From: Chrysoporthe austroafricana
Lineage: Eukaryota > Ascomycota > Sordariomycetes > Diaporthales > Cryphonectriaceae
Length of the DNA stretch: 64,000 bases
Direction of reading: 5' to 3'
Assembly (NCBI GenBank): GCA_001051155.2
Contig: JYIP02000001.1
Location: forward strand, 1,054,001-1,118,000
Shown: positions 34,481 through 46,366 of the stretch, piece after piece
Layout of the letters: the number at the start of each line of letters is the position of its first letter
How positions within the stretch are numbered: position 1 is the first letter of the stretch
The notes under the pieces: generated by a model
What the model was told of the DNA's origin: nothing
Databases searched by the model: none
Seen by the model: the letters and a program-made list of their open reading frames with translations, nothing else
Position numbers and translations under genes: made by a program

Positions 34481-35819
34481 TCAGATATGGAAATGATGAT
34501 CCCGCCAGAGCACCTCCTCCGATCGTTGAATCTCACGATCGACTCTTACATGACCTGCCTCAACATCGGCATCAATTCTGGCCAGATCAATGTCAGCTGA
34601 AGTCATCGGTCCGCAGGTCTCGCCGATGTAATGGCCTGTACTGGAGACAGTGGCAGTGACACCTGTCTTTCTGGGGAGAGCATTCCTGCTCTTGTGTCGG
34701 CCAGGGAATATAGAGCTGTCCTTGGAAGACTGGCTCCATGTGGGATTGAGCAGGGCATTTTTGTTGGTGGTGAAATCCTCAAAACGATCGTGTGGGTTAT
34801 GGCTCACCCTCGCAGTCGCAGATACCTCGCTGTTGAAGGCGGCGGGGTCAGCGATACGCTGCGCGACGAGCGTCCCGAGTGGCATGACGATGAGGACGGA
34901 TGTGTACAGCAGGGAGCCTGGTTCGAACTGCACGCTCCAAGAGTACTGCAGGCTGGCAAAAAAGACTAGCAGAAAACGGAAAACGTGTCAGCTTCGCTCG
35001 ACAGTAGGTGACGAGGCAGAGCTTACCGGGAATCAGCATCAGGACGCCGTTGGTCATAACTAAGGCGTCCATCGCCCCAAGTCCCTTTGTCGTAGGTAGG
35101 AAGCTGCGGTTCTTCCATAGATGTGTGACGAGTTTGCAGATGAACAAGAAGCAGAACCAGCAGATACAAGCAACCTCGAAGCCGAGGAAACAGTACCGCA
35201 CCCAGACATACTTCATAATCAGTTCGTAACCTGCGCCAGGGGGCAAACCCAATTGAATGATCTGGCACGCCGCGGATGCCCCCATGAATCCTATTTCAAG
35301 GAGCACCATGACGATGGATCCTGCAAGGATGCCCCATTTGTATGTATTGGGCCAGAGTTTGATCATGGACCAAGCCTGAAGGATGAGTGCCCACATCATC
35401 ATAATGTTCTGAGGGATAGTCATGACTGTAGACGCGACGGAGTTGGCGTAATCGGTACGAGTGACGTAGCTGTAGTCGTCACTGTACATGGCGTAGAAGG
35501 TCACCCAGGAGGAGTTGAAGTAGACGGCCAACAGAATGACACGGATGACATTGTTGCAGAGCGCAGCGATGTTGAGATAGGTCGGAAAGCGCCAGAATTT
35601 GGTCTTCGGTGTCATTGTCAAAATGACTGCTAACATGACAAGCGACGCCCCGATCTCCACGCCGTAACCAGTACACCTGACAATCATGATCGAAGTGTTG
35701 GAGTCAACAGCAGAGAGAGGCACAGGTTCCAACCGACCTCCCGGCAAGGTCAGGTTAACGACCTGATCAACCAAACCGGCCATCACCGTGCTTGAAGAGC
35801 TTTGGGTCGATCCGGCCAT
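34481..35819 (-). CDS. ste2: Alpha-type pheromone receptor (STE2 / pre-2 family GPCR)
   Basis: Two exons, 35819-35027 and 34965-34481, with a 61-nt intron, give 425 residues. The extracellular N-terminus has sequons (NLTL, NTSI). Seven TM segments follow. Family blocks are GYGVEIGASLVMLAVILTMT (TM1), KFWRFPTYLNIAALCNNVIR (TM2 and the conserved loop), TDYANSVASTVMTIPQNIMM (TM3), FCFLFICKLVTHLWKNRSFL (TM5 and loop) and LPTTKGLGAMDALVMTNGVL (TM6). Across the intron the sequence runs PVFFASLQYSW, and TM7 is YTSVLIVMPLGTLVAQRIA. The cytoplasmic tail is about 125 residues and Ser/Thr-rich, as needed for desensitisation. The receptor binds the alpha-factor-like peptide of the opposite mating partner and signals through a heterotrimeric G protein to the MAPK cascade. 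The LPTTKGLGAMDALV loop is diagnostic of the family. Confidence 0.97.
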
Positions 35820-38800
35820 GATGGGAAGTCTCGAGTTTGCTTTAACCCTTTGTGGGAATCCTTAATCCGTCAGTTCACGCCCTTTGAATTTCGACGATGC
35901 CTGCTGAGGTGGATACTTACCACAATCGAAACTCAGTCCCGTATCAGAAGAAAGAGCTCAAAGTCTCCTTGTTTTCTGTTGGACGGGTGATGAAGAGGTC
36001 CGACTATCGAGGAACTGCCGAGATACAAAGACTTTTTGGGTAAACAGACGGGTCTCAGTCCCGACGCGACGAGTGGAAGCGTTTCTATCATAAGGAGGCT
36101 CAAGTGTTGAACGATGAGAGAGGACTGGAAAAGAAGTATGCAAGTATTCTTAGAGGTGCATTCTCTCTGTAATGTTGTCTGTGGCCCAGAACCCGACAGG
36201 ATCTCGATGCTGTTAGAAGAAGCTGTGTCGGGATGATCGGGGCCTCAGGCTGGGAGATGTTCGCGTTTTTGTAGAATTTCGGAAAAGAACTATCTATTCT
36301 TGAGCGCATCAATCCAGCGGAAGAAACGAGTTCCCCACCAATCTGTGGCTGGCTAGCGACGCCCAGCTCGAAGATCAGTATGGCCGCCGCTTCCATTTCG
36401 AGATTATAAAGAATGACTCCAGAGAGACCACAATATGAAGGATGTTGAGAAGAGCTGTAAGTCCAGCTTCCATGGTGAGGAAGCTCATAGATTCTGTGCG
36501 GGAACCGGAAAATGAATCTTGAGCTTGTAATTTATCATTCTTTGGTGTCGTGAAATGGAACAGCCTTGATATTGTTCTTGAGGATCCCTTAGTATTGTCT
36601 CCCCTGCGCGGCGGGGCAGGCGTCCCAGCTAACTTACTAAACCGGTCTATTGACTCATTTTGATGGTGAGGTAGTCCCAGAAAGCGTGATCCATTGAATT
36701 GATAGATCAACAAAGTTTCAGAAACAGTGAGAAGAGGATGTTTTGGCTTCATTCGCTTCAGCCAGCTTGGTACAGCAGCAGAACTTGGGCGCAGAATCCC
36801 ATCGGTAAAGTTGGGCCGTGCTATTTTCCAGCCTTGGCTTGTGTGCATCTGATGAGCTTGACACATTTAGGGGACTTCCTCGGTTCGATTGATGTCATTC
36901 ACGAAGAGATGAACTGGTAGAAGATGTTGGAACATGTGGGAACTTCCGGTAGGGTTAGCCAGTTCGTCCAGCAACCACCAGCTCCCCCTTTCCCCGGGCC
37001 CACTGGTTTCCTAGGGGAAGCGATTTCTTGTGAGCTTGATCAAATCCGTCTTTGTATATAAAATTTTATGCAATTTCATCATAGGAAGAAACTTCGCCGT
37101 GACGCTTCACAAGCTCTCCCACATCACCTGCGCGCACGCAGTTACAGGAAGGATGTTCTCATGAAAATTCGCAACGATATGATGGCAACGTCCTGGATCA
37201 GTACACATACACCTAATTGTGAGTGATTCTCAACTCAGTGATTCGCATTCGTGCAACGTAGTGGCGATTTGAGTATGTATATTGATTAGGTGTGCTTGTC
37301 ATTGAACGTCTGATAACATGTTATCAAATTTGAATGGTAGTTTGCATACTTTTGTGGTACTACGTGGGCCGGTGATCCTGACCTCCTCATGTCTCTCCAC
37401 AGAAGATCTGCGGAGTCCATCAAACATCAAGCTTGAGGGCTCATGCTAGTAAAGACGTAATGGGAAAAAAGATAGCCCTCGGCACCGCATTCGTGAACAC
37501 GAAACTTTTAAGAATATGTAGGGGCACGCAGAATCAGCACAACAAAATCCTAAAAACAGTCTTGGGGTTATAATTATTATGCAGCATAGTATGGCAGCCG
37601 CGGCATTTCATAGTTCCTATGGGAAAAGGATGAGCCTAGCATCTAGAACGCCACAAAGTCAACCACAAGCCAGGATGCCTTATGGGGGCCCACGTTACTA
37701 CGCGCCACCGTATTCCAGGATTCTTACTTAGAAAGGATGGCACCGTGGATATCATGGGCTCCAACTTAGCTAAGAGAAGCCCACCTCAACTTTTTCTGGA
37801 CCACATCCGTGATTTTTCAAATATTAGGATACTGTTCGAAAGCAGGCAAAGCTGCTTGTCCCATTGTTCTCTTGTCTTTTTCGTTAAATGCACAGGACTT
37901 TAAAGTAATGTTCCAGCATTCACAGCCATTTGAGATAGCTCGCCAAGCGTTCCACTGGCTTTGGCTCCTGCCATCTATCATACAATCTGTACCTCATCGA
38001 CTGTGGTTTATATGCGATATTTGCGTTTCACCTTGCTCCTTTCTGGTACGAGATTGGCATAAACAGCCGCTTTCTCATCCACGAAGGGGAGTAGATCGGA
38101 TTCTCTAAGGCATTGCTGTGTCAGTGGACCATTCTTTATCGGCGAACGTCAGGGATATCGTTCTCTCGAGTATACTATTGAGCGACATTGTGACTCAGTA
38201 CATATACGCCGCAATAAATTGTAGAGGATCCAACACTCCTGCATGCTGCCAATACCGCGAGCGGAACAGCCAGCGACAGCACAGGTAATACAAAATCTGT
38301 GGGTCTCCCTGTCAAGCAGCTTTCCACAACCTCATGCACCCGGCAAGACTGCTGTGATACTCAGCACTGTGCTTGAAATGAACGAATTGGTCGAATATGA
38401 CGGCTGAGGATGTCCTCAACACTCAGAGCGGTGCTCTCTGTTGCAGATACAATCAATATTGGGCTTGACTCTCGCAGGTTGAGGTGGCTTGTAGGCTCGA
38501 CAACTTTACTCTTGAGAAGCATTTACGCTCCAGATGTAAATCCCAAAAAGCGTCCCACACCATGAAGGGTCAACTTGAATCAGTGGGAATCGGAGCCCAG
38601 TCACCAGTCCACCCGAATAACGCAGGCTATCGTTGAACCAGCCGCATACCAGGCACAACAAATGTCTCGCGCTGGGCCAGACTCCCGGGTACACTTAGAA
38701 CCCAACGGCGGACGAAAGCATAAATTGGCTCCTTCACTAGCCTGATACATAGAGCACGAGCTGACCCGTAGGTTTGGGCCTTCAGCTCTGACTGGCTGAA

Positions 38801-39468
38801 CACCGGCTCTTCTGATGTTGCCACGGCAGATGTCAAGTCAATCTCGCAGCTTAAGCCCATATTTACCCGGTTGCCGAGTCGTCCAGGAAAGGTATCCCTT
38901 GTGGCTCGAAGCTCATCATTGGGATTTTCACAGCAAGTGACTCTTCAGAAGTAGGTCCCGCTGCCCAAATGCCTCGACTTGGCTTCAGCCATAGTGCGGA
39001 CCGACGGATCTCGCCCAGAATCCGAAGCATACCCCGGATCGTGTCGACTATTAATTAGATGATCCTGACCAAGAAATGTATGAGAACTTTATTTTGGGGC
39101 CGTTCATCCCTGCTAGGGATAGCAAGCTCGAAGGAGTGGCTGCTAGATACCCCGCAGAACCTGGAGGAGAGGTTGGAGACAGGGGCGAATATAACGCATG
39201 CCTGATGCTTCCTTCTCGAGACGGGCAGGGTCTGGTTAAGTAGCTACTGGTGCGCGAGCCGGTTCTTGATCTGGAGCCCGCAGGGATTGAAGTCAGCAGA
39301 CTGTATCGCTTGGCACGGTTGATCGACGTGGTAATGAGGGCATGCGCCTTATTATTAATTAGATGCTCTGCACCAACCCGTCGTATACAGCACACCAACC
39401 CTCGTCGTTCGCTTGGTGACCCACTTGACAACTTCATCGCTCCCGAGATAGCATTTCGTGAAAAAAAG
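35820..39468. other. 3.6 kb gene-poor region upstream of STE2 and MFS genes
   Basis: The left end is the STE2 promoter. A minus ORF at 36375-36866 (163 codons from ATG) ends in a hydrophobic stretch (LLNILHIVVSLESFFII) but has no family resemblance. Around 38506-38860 two overlapping minus frames look weakly protein-like (VKEPIYAFVRRWVLSVPGSL; WFNDSLRYSGGLVTGL) and could be a frameshifted relic. The stretch 36950-38200 is A/T-rich and has only short ORFs. No repeats or transposon ends were recognised. Confidence 0.45.
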
Positions 39469-41500
39469 ATGGCCATTGCTGAGCCTACGACGCCGCGTCG
39501 GCATTTAGCACACAGGTGAGTGGCAGCGTGCCTCCGGGTCTCGTCACGCCGGGAGTCGAGGGCTGACGTTGAGAGTGTAGCCATGCCCGAGAAGAGGATG
39601 TCCCGGGAACGGTAAATCTCCGAGCACGAGGTGAGAGCATTCAACTCCTTCCAAGGTCTCATGTGAGCGGACGCACACTGACGAGACACGCAGAGGGCGA
39701 CGACACGGGCTACGGTCAAGCGCTTTTCCCTGTACCGGCTGAAGACCCCAACGATCCTTTACAAGTACGCAGACGAGCTCGCTGAATGCTACACCTACGA
39801 TACCAGGAACTAACGCTGGAACAGTGGGGCAACTTCAAGAAGACTATGATTCTGGTCGTCTGTGCATTGTATTCTTTCCTTGGCAACTCTGCTCTTCTCG
39901 GGCCGTCGGTGTACATTTCAATCTTCGCGCAGGAATTTGGCATATCCACCAACACCGCGTCCGGCCTTATCAGCTATGCTAACCTTGCATTCGGCTTCGG
40001 TGAGGTTGTCTGCTCGGTAACGTTGAGTGTAATGCTGACACGAACGCATTCAGGATCGCTCCTGCTGGTACCGTTGTATCATAAATTCGGCCGACGGCCT
40101 ATCATGCTATTCTCCTTGCTTTGCTACTGTGCAGGTCTGATTGGGGCCTCACAAGCTACTACGTACGGGGGTCTGATGGCAGCTCGGGTTATCCACGCCT
40201 TCGGGTCCGGTGTTTGTGAGGCCTTGCCAGTCCAACTTGTCAACGATATCTTCTTCCTGCATGAAAGAGGTCAGCGTATAGGATACTATACCGGTGAGTT
40301 GTAACAACGCTCCTAATTAGAAAGACGCTCTCCACACCTACCTTAGGTTTTCAATATTGACCTCCGCCACTCACTAGTTGCCTTGTGTTTTGGCTCCACC
40401 GGTCCGTTGTTCGCCGGATACATGCTGAACGGCGGTTACTCTTGGAGACTTTTTTTCTATGTCGAATTTGCCTTCGCCTGCGCCCTTCTTATCTTCGCAT
40501 TCTTTATCGTCGAAGAGACTACATACCATCGCAAGTCATCGGTGGAACTTTCAAATGCTCCTGATGCGATGGAGAAGTCTGACGATTCGCCTGTCGCAAC
40601 GACAGTCGAGACTACTTCCACCCTGCCAACACGAAAGACGTTCACTGAACAGCTCAAGTTCTGGGGCGTATACGAGCGAGACTCGGACTTCTTCCTGATG
40701 ATGATACGATCTTTCACTTACTTCTTGGTACCCCACGTGTTCTGGGTCGTCACCACATATGGTAAGCCTGCTGATGACCCGCACCTCATGAATTGGCTGG
40801 AAGGAAAAAAGAAGTCTCTCGCTAATTGACCATAATGTTTTCTTTTTCAGGGATCTACATTGGCCTCGGTGCCCTCACCTTCAACTATATCATGCCGCTG
40901 AAAGTCACAGCGCCACCCTATAACTGGTCTGAGCTGAACAGTGGTCTCATCTCTGTTGCTACCATCATCGGATACGGCGCTGCCATCCCTTTCGCCACGT
41001 CATCGGACCGTCTCGCCGCTCACCTTACCAAGAAGAACAACATGATCCGTGAGGCCGAGATGCGCCTTGGTGTGTGCCTCCCAGCGATGCTTATTGCTCC
41101 GGCAGGCCTGATCGTCTTCGGGTTTACCGCCCAGAAGGACCTGCACTGGATAGGGTACTTTGCTGGTGTTGTCATGACACAATTTAGCTCGTATTTCTAT
41201 TTCACGTTTGTCCTCAGCTATGCCTTGGATAGCTACACGGCAAACACTAGTGAGATGCTGATCGCTATGAACCTTGGAAAACAGGCCATCAGTTTCGGTA
41301 TGGGAATCGACATCCTCGAGTGGGTGGAGGAGAACGGTTATGCCGTGATGATTGCAGGCGTGTTCTGTGGTGTCCTGCTGGCAAACAATCTTGCACTCAT
41401 TCCGTTCATGCTATACGGAAAAAGAATCAGGGCCTTCATGGCAAAGACTTGGCTGGCAAGGATCCATAAGGACAGTGTGAGGGAGATCATGACAGCTTGA
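39469..41500 (+). CDS. MFS transporter (12-TM, drug/metabolite H+ antiporter type)
   Basis: Seven exons (39469-39515, 39581-39630, 39694-39764, 39825-39999, 40054-40293, 40378-40761, 40851-41500) give 538 residues; all joins close in phase. The N-terminal cytoplasmic part reads MAIAEPTTPRRHL, REEDVPGTVNLRAREGDD, then LFPVPAEDPNDPLQW just before TM1 (MILVVCALYSFLGNSALLGP). This 'DPNDPLxW' start is typical of fungal MFS proteins. The loop-2/3 signature is PLYHKFGRRPIML. TM5 includes a GxxGPxxAGY-type motif (GSTGPLFAGYMLNGGYSWRL). A large central loop (about 85 residues, with SVELSNAPDAMEKSDD) separates the halves. The second half (GIYIGLGALTFNYIMPL onward) ends KDSVREIMTA. It sits at the plasma membrane or vacuole in relatives; the substrate is unknown. 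It is on the same strand as the P450 and reductase that follow. Confidence 0.93.
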
Positions 41501-43430
41501 AGATGGTAGAAAATGTTTCAGAGCTTGGTTGGATGCTTTCTGTAAGTTAATACTATTTGATTTAGACCGAACCTGTTCAGCCGAGCAGCTTTAAAAAGCA
41601 CTTGCTCTTACAAAATTTTAACAATAACGTTGCACCAGAGGAGAATCCTCCTCAGCCGCTCCGAGACATGGTGTAATCCTATCGAGAAGGCTTGGCGCCC
41701 CGCACAGGGACCTATGATCATTCTAGGCGCAGGAGCCGAACTATTCTACTCGCGATGTTTTACGTTGATCTTCGGGGACTTAGCTATTTGCTTCCAAGCT
41801 TGTGCTGGCTCTCGCCATGGAGTCGGCTTCCAGACATGGCCAATGTCGGTGTCGAAGCCGCATGCCAAGTCGTGCCCAGTCCATCACGGCATGTGTTTGT
41901 TCAGAACAACATAGCTAAGAAGGCTTAGGACCCCTCCAACTTCTGGTTTGGATTCCTTAACAAGTACATATAACGATCTCGGCTAGATTTCTGCTCTATC
42001 ACTGTCCGTATGTCCTCACAATGTCAGCAATGGCGTTCCCAGAATGGTCTTGCTTACTCCGGCGCTGATGTCAAAATTGAAGATCGCTAAGTTGTTTCGA
42101 TATGCCCGTCCGAAATCCGAGTCCGTGGCTCACGGCCCGAGTCACTAGGACTGCACGCCCAAGGTCTGAGCAGATGTGCACTTTCAAGATTCGTCCGACC
42201 ATGTTGTTAGTTGGGAGAAAATACAAGTGTTGTAAGCGTGACATAAATGCATGAGTACACTGGGACCATACTAGCAGGCCTTGAGCTTATTATGTGGACG
42301 GGTGTGGGTCAGGGCCAGGCTCACAAGCTGGCGAAAATTGTCACAGCGACACCTTCACGAACACGACAACGAGCCAGAAAATTTTGGTATGGAATGGGAT
42401 ATTTCGCCGTCACACCACAGTACTACGGTACTCTCCGCTCGCTACAGCTACAACTATCTCTCTCCTTCTATGCGTTCAACCAACTTACTTTTCATAAGAA
42501 AAGCTGAAGACCCCTCTGGGATGTCTGACGATCCCGGTGGATTCTCACAGCGAGACGGCATATACCTCCACGGAATGTCTCCTCAGGGATACGAAGTAAG
42601 CAATGAACAGGCTTGTCAGGGGCCGACATGTACTGCCTTGGCCACAGAGAGCTCGCCACACACCATGTACCTTACTCTGCGTGCACAATATCCATTACTT
42701 CAATAGGCATCTCGGCATTTACCCCGCAACTAGTGAATGTGCATACTGAATAGGAACATGTCTCTACGCAAACAGCAGCCAAGCCACCCAGTGCCACCGT
42801 GTCTCGGGCCCTGGAGCCTTACTAGTAGAGCCTATGAGCTCCACAGAAGCGGGTACCATGGCTCTGACGAACGACAACAAATACATTGATGACCTTCGGT
42901 GTATTGTGTAATGGTGTACTGCCCACTCTCGGTGTCACCTACCCCAGGGACGTGCGTTACAGATTGACTCCGAGATAGAGCGGTCAGTCCCCCAAAACGG
43001 TTGCAGCTGCACAGACCGGTTTCCAGATATGACGCACTGCGTCCAACACATACTTTTCCAATACAACTCGCGGAACTCCGGGGCTATCTTCGGTGCCGGC
43101 ACCACGACGGCCTCGGTGTTAAAATTGTAGCGAGTCGAGTCAGAGCCAGTGTAAACACCAAACAAACTTATGCATTGTGCTTGTGCTGACGGACATGGGG
43201 GTAGGGATCTTCGTTATACTTTGATGTCTTAGGGGTAATTCGGACAAAGACACCACGTATTCATCCGCTGGGAAGTTTGGCCTCAGTGTGGCCTCAGTGT
43301 GTTCATGCTACCAAGGCTATGCGAGACATTGCAGGTAGCACTTAAAAGCAGCGATTCCCCCGCTCTCCTGGCGTCCGTGACACTAGCCCTAAACCTTGCC
43401 ACTCACCATCTCGTTGATCAAGGCACGACA
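41501..43430. other. 1.9 kb intergenic between MFS and P450 genes
   Basis: No supported gene; ORFs at 41630-41928 and 42247-42706 are featureless. A perfect tandem pair of GGCCTCAGTGT lies at about 43281-43302, upstream of the P450 start. Confidence 0.5.
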
Positions 43431-45260
43431 ATGGCAAATCTTCTTTCCATTGGCGAGCATAATTACTACGTGGCTCTGGGCTTCCTTGGGCTGGCCACGT
43501 TGGCCTACGTGTACAGCGCGTTTTCCACGCCCTTGGCAAAGGTCCCAGGGCCTTGGTACTCTCTTTTCACGGACCAGGTTCTCATGTTCTACAGGCTTCA
43601 AGGGAAAAGAACCAGTTATGTTCATGCTTTACATCAGAAATATGGTCAGTCATGTTACTCATCACCCGGTGTCGCTTGCTGTTACTAACGCATATCCAGG
43701 TCCAACCGTTCGGGTTGGCCCAAGAGAGGTTGATGTCTCGGATATTGCTTCCGTCAAAGAAATTCACACCGTCAAGGCGACCTATATCAAAGCGTCCGAG
43801 TTCTACACTGGACTCCGGGCACCGGGTGAAGGTATTGACCAGACGCTCAGCCTAGCAATAACTGTCGTGTATTGGTCTGTGCTCGGCTAACATTATCTAA
43901 GAAAATGTCTTCAGCACGGTAGACCTGCTATTCCACCGCCGGCACCGTAAGCTTCTTTCGGGCGGTTTTTCTGACGCGTCCTTGAAATCTTTCCATCCGA
44001 CCGTGGAAGGCCGAGTCAATTTGGCCATCGAGCGCATGAAAAGGGAGATGGAAACCCGAGGAGCGGCTGACATATTCAAATGGTTCCTTTTTGTGAGTCC
44101 ACATAGGCCTTTCGAACCTCAACGCCTCGCTTGTTACCGTCGCAAACGTCTGCTAACGTTCGTGTTGCGTAGATGGCCACTGATGTCATTGGCGAGCTTA
44201 CCTTTGGTGAATCCTTCAGAATGCTGGAATACGGAGAGGTGCGACCCATTTTCGTGGCGTCTAGCTATCAGGTGTCGACGTAGTAGGATAGGCTGCTTAC
44301 TTTGTCCTACGAGCAGAAAAACGAATACAGCCAAAATCTAGAGAAGATCGCCGCCGTGGGCGCCCTGCGGATCTCATTCCCACTCTTGGCGAAACTTGCT
44401 TACTACGGGGTGCCTATCCCGGGCTTTCACGACAACACGCAAGTCATTATTAACAACCACAAGTTCGCAACCGAGTCACTAGAGCGATATCAGAGGCTGG
44501 TCGAGAAGAATCCGGATGAACCGGTGCCAACACTTTTCAAGAGGCTCTTCAAGGAAGAAGAGGACGAGATCATGCCGTTCAAGGAAATCCTGAGCGAGGC
44601 TCAGCTTTACATAGTTGCAGGAAGCGACACCACCGCGTTCGCGTCGACCTATGTGGTATGGCAAGTATGCAACAATCCGGACATCAGAGACAAGCTTGTG
44701 AAGGAACTCCAGCAAGTTCCCGAGGACTATCATGAGCAGGATTTGATCCACCTTCCATACCTCAATCAGGTCATCGACGAAGCTCTCCGGCTGCATGCTC
44801 CCACTCCAGGCGCCCTTCCTCGAGTCGTCCCTCCAGGAGGGTCCACGCTCGGGGGTCACTATCTCCCAGGCGGAACGACGGTTTGCACCCAAGCTTGGAC
44901 TCTCCACCGAGACCCGGAAGTCTTCCCCGATCCGGAGAAGTTCGATCCCTCCAGGTGGGCCAACCCCACGAAGGAGATGAGGGCTCTCTTTATGCCGTTT
45001 GGTGGTGGTTCCTTCAGTAAGTTCCCACCCCGGATCTTTGGCATGCTTTTGTGAAACTTGTTAGGATCTGACATCCTGTAGTCTGCCTCGGTCTCCATCT
45101 TGCCCGTCTGGAGCTACGGTTGGCCACCACGCGCTTCTTCCGCACGTTTCCCCATGCGAAAGTGTCAACTCTAGAGGGCATGAGTGCAGATGATATGGTG
45201 CAAAAGCTTTACTCCTTGGCTCCTCCGCAGGGCAAGCGATGCTTGATTGAATGCTGCTAG
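43431..45260 (+). CDS. Cytochrome P450 monooxygenase
   Basis: Six exons (43431-43644, 43700-43831, 43902-44092, 44173-44238, 44317-45016, 45082-45260) give 493 residues. The start MANLLSIGEHNYYVALG leads into a membrane anchor, and the Pro hinge is KVPGPW. Further blocks are HRRHRKLLSGGFSDASLKSF (helix C), MATDVIGELTFGESF, the I-helix oxygen motif AGSDTTA, the ExxR motif in DEALRLHAPTP, and FDPSRWANP. The heme loop is MPFGGGSFICLGLHLARLEL. The cysteine ligand is in place, but the residue two before it is Phe where Arg or His is usual. An upstream in-frame ATG at 43305 would add 42 residues before the anchor and seems less likely. Class E fungal P450s act on the ER with NADPH-P450 reductase; the substrate is unknown. 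The MFS and AKR genes are co-oriented on either side. Confidence 0.94.
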
Positions 45261-46366
45261 TGGGTTCCAAGAAATATCTTGATGGCAGACAAGAAGCGGC
45301 GAGTCTTTGCAGCGCTCACATTACATCGCTTTTCCTGGCAAAGTCATCAATAGGATTTCATGTCGCTTTCTCCGACTCATGCCTTGGCATACGTGTTATT
45401 CGAAAAGACGCTGCATTTGAGTCAAGACCGGAATTGAGCGATAGATATGCATCAAGACCGAAGTATAGAAAATGCAAGCCGTGAAGATAACAAACCAGAA
45501 CTGCACGTCTCTAGCCACCCTGCAGCTTACAGTCTAAGGTCGTGCTTTATTGTTGATGTTTGTTTTCGGTGTTGGTAAGGTCGATCAGTAGCTTGCTGAT
45601 CTGGGAATGAATCAACCCCACACATCTCGGGGCATGCGCGTGCGCATTCAGCCCTATGCCTTGGCTGCCAAGGCATGAGGTCGTCAGGCCAAGAATATAA
45701 TCGCTTGACATGTGATTCGTTGTCGGAAGCGAGGACGATACACTATCTACAATTTCCATGGGCAAATAGTCCTCTGATGGACTCGAGATGTACTGATGTT
45801 CTTCTCAGTATAACGTTACTGGGTGTATTTGTACTCGCGCTAGGCCTTCATATCAAATCCTCGACTACCAGATTCCTTGCAGTAATTATGTCCTGCACCG
45901 TGCGTGGGGATACTCAACCCTCCAGGCCAGGTTGAAGACTGAAGGGGCCAGCGGGGAGCTCTTGAGCCCCTGGAAGCTGTCAGAGCCGGGATCGAGGCTC
46001 GGAGGGAGAAAAGCAAACTTTTTGTTCGAGACAAGAAAACCCCTGGTGTCACGCATATTGACATGGAGTCGACGTGAGGTTCAACTGGTAAATATACTGC
46101 TAATTGCCCAGCACCCCTGAAGATATGGTGTGGTGCCGGTCACCGGAGCGGCAGCCGGCCGGAGATGGACGGTGGAGATGCGGGATGATGCCATCGGCTG
46201 TGACAGAACAGACCCAGGGAGGGGAAAGTTAATGAGATTGTGGCACGATTGAGTTCTGTCACGTTTCAGACACGGTTTCTGATGCGCATGTAGAGTTCTG
46301 CATCCCGACACGCGACATCTGCTTGCCACCTCAAGGCTGAGCCACAAGAATACTGAGTAGACGAGA
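45261..46366. other. Intergenic between P450 and AKR genes
   Basis: Only short ORFs with no motif. The promoter of the reductase lies in the right-hand part. Confidence 0.5.

Noticed and set aside
36375..36866. 163-codon minus ORF from ATG with hydrophobic end
   Set aside because: No family resemblance, no splice partner, and a mixed composition; kept only as a remark in the gap entry.
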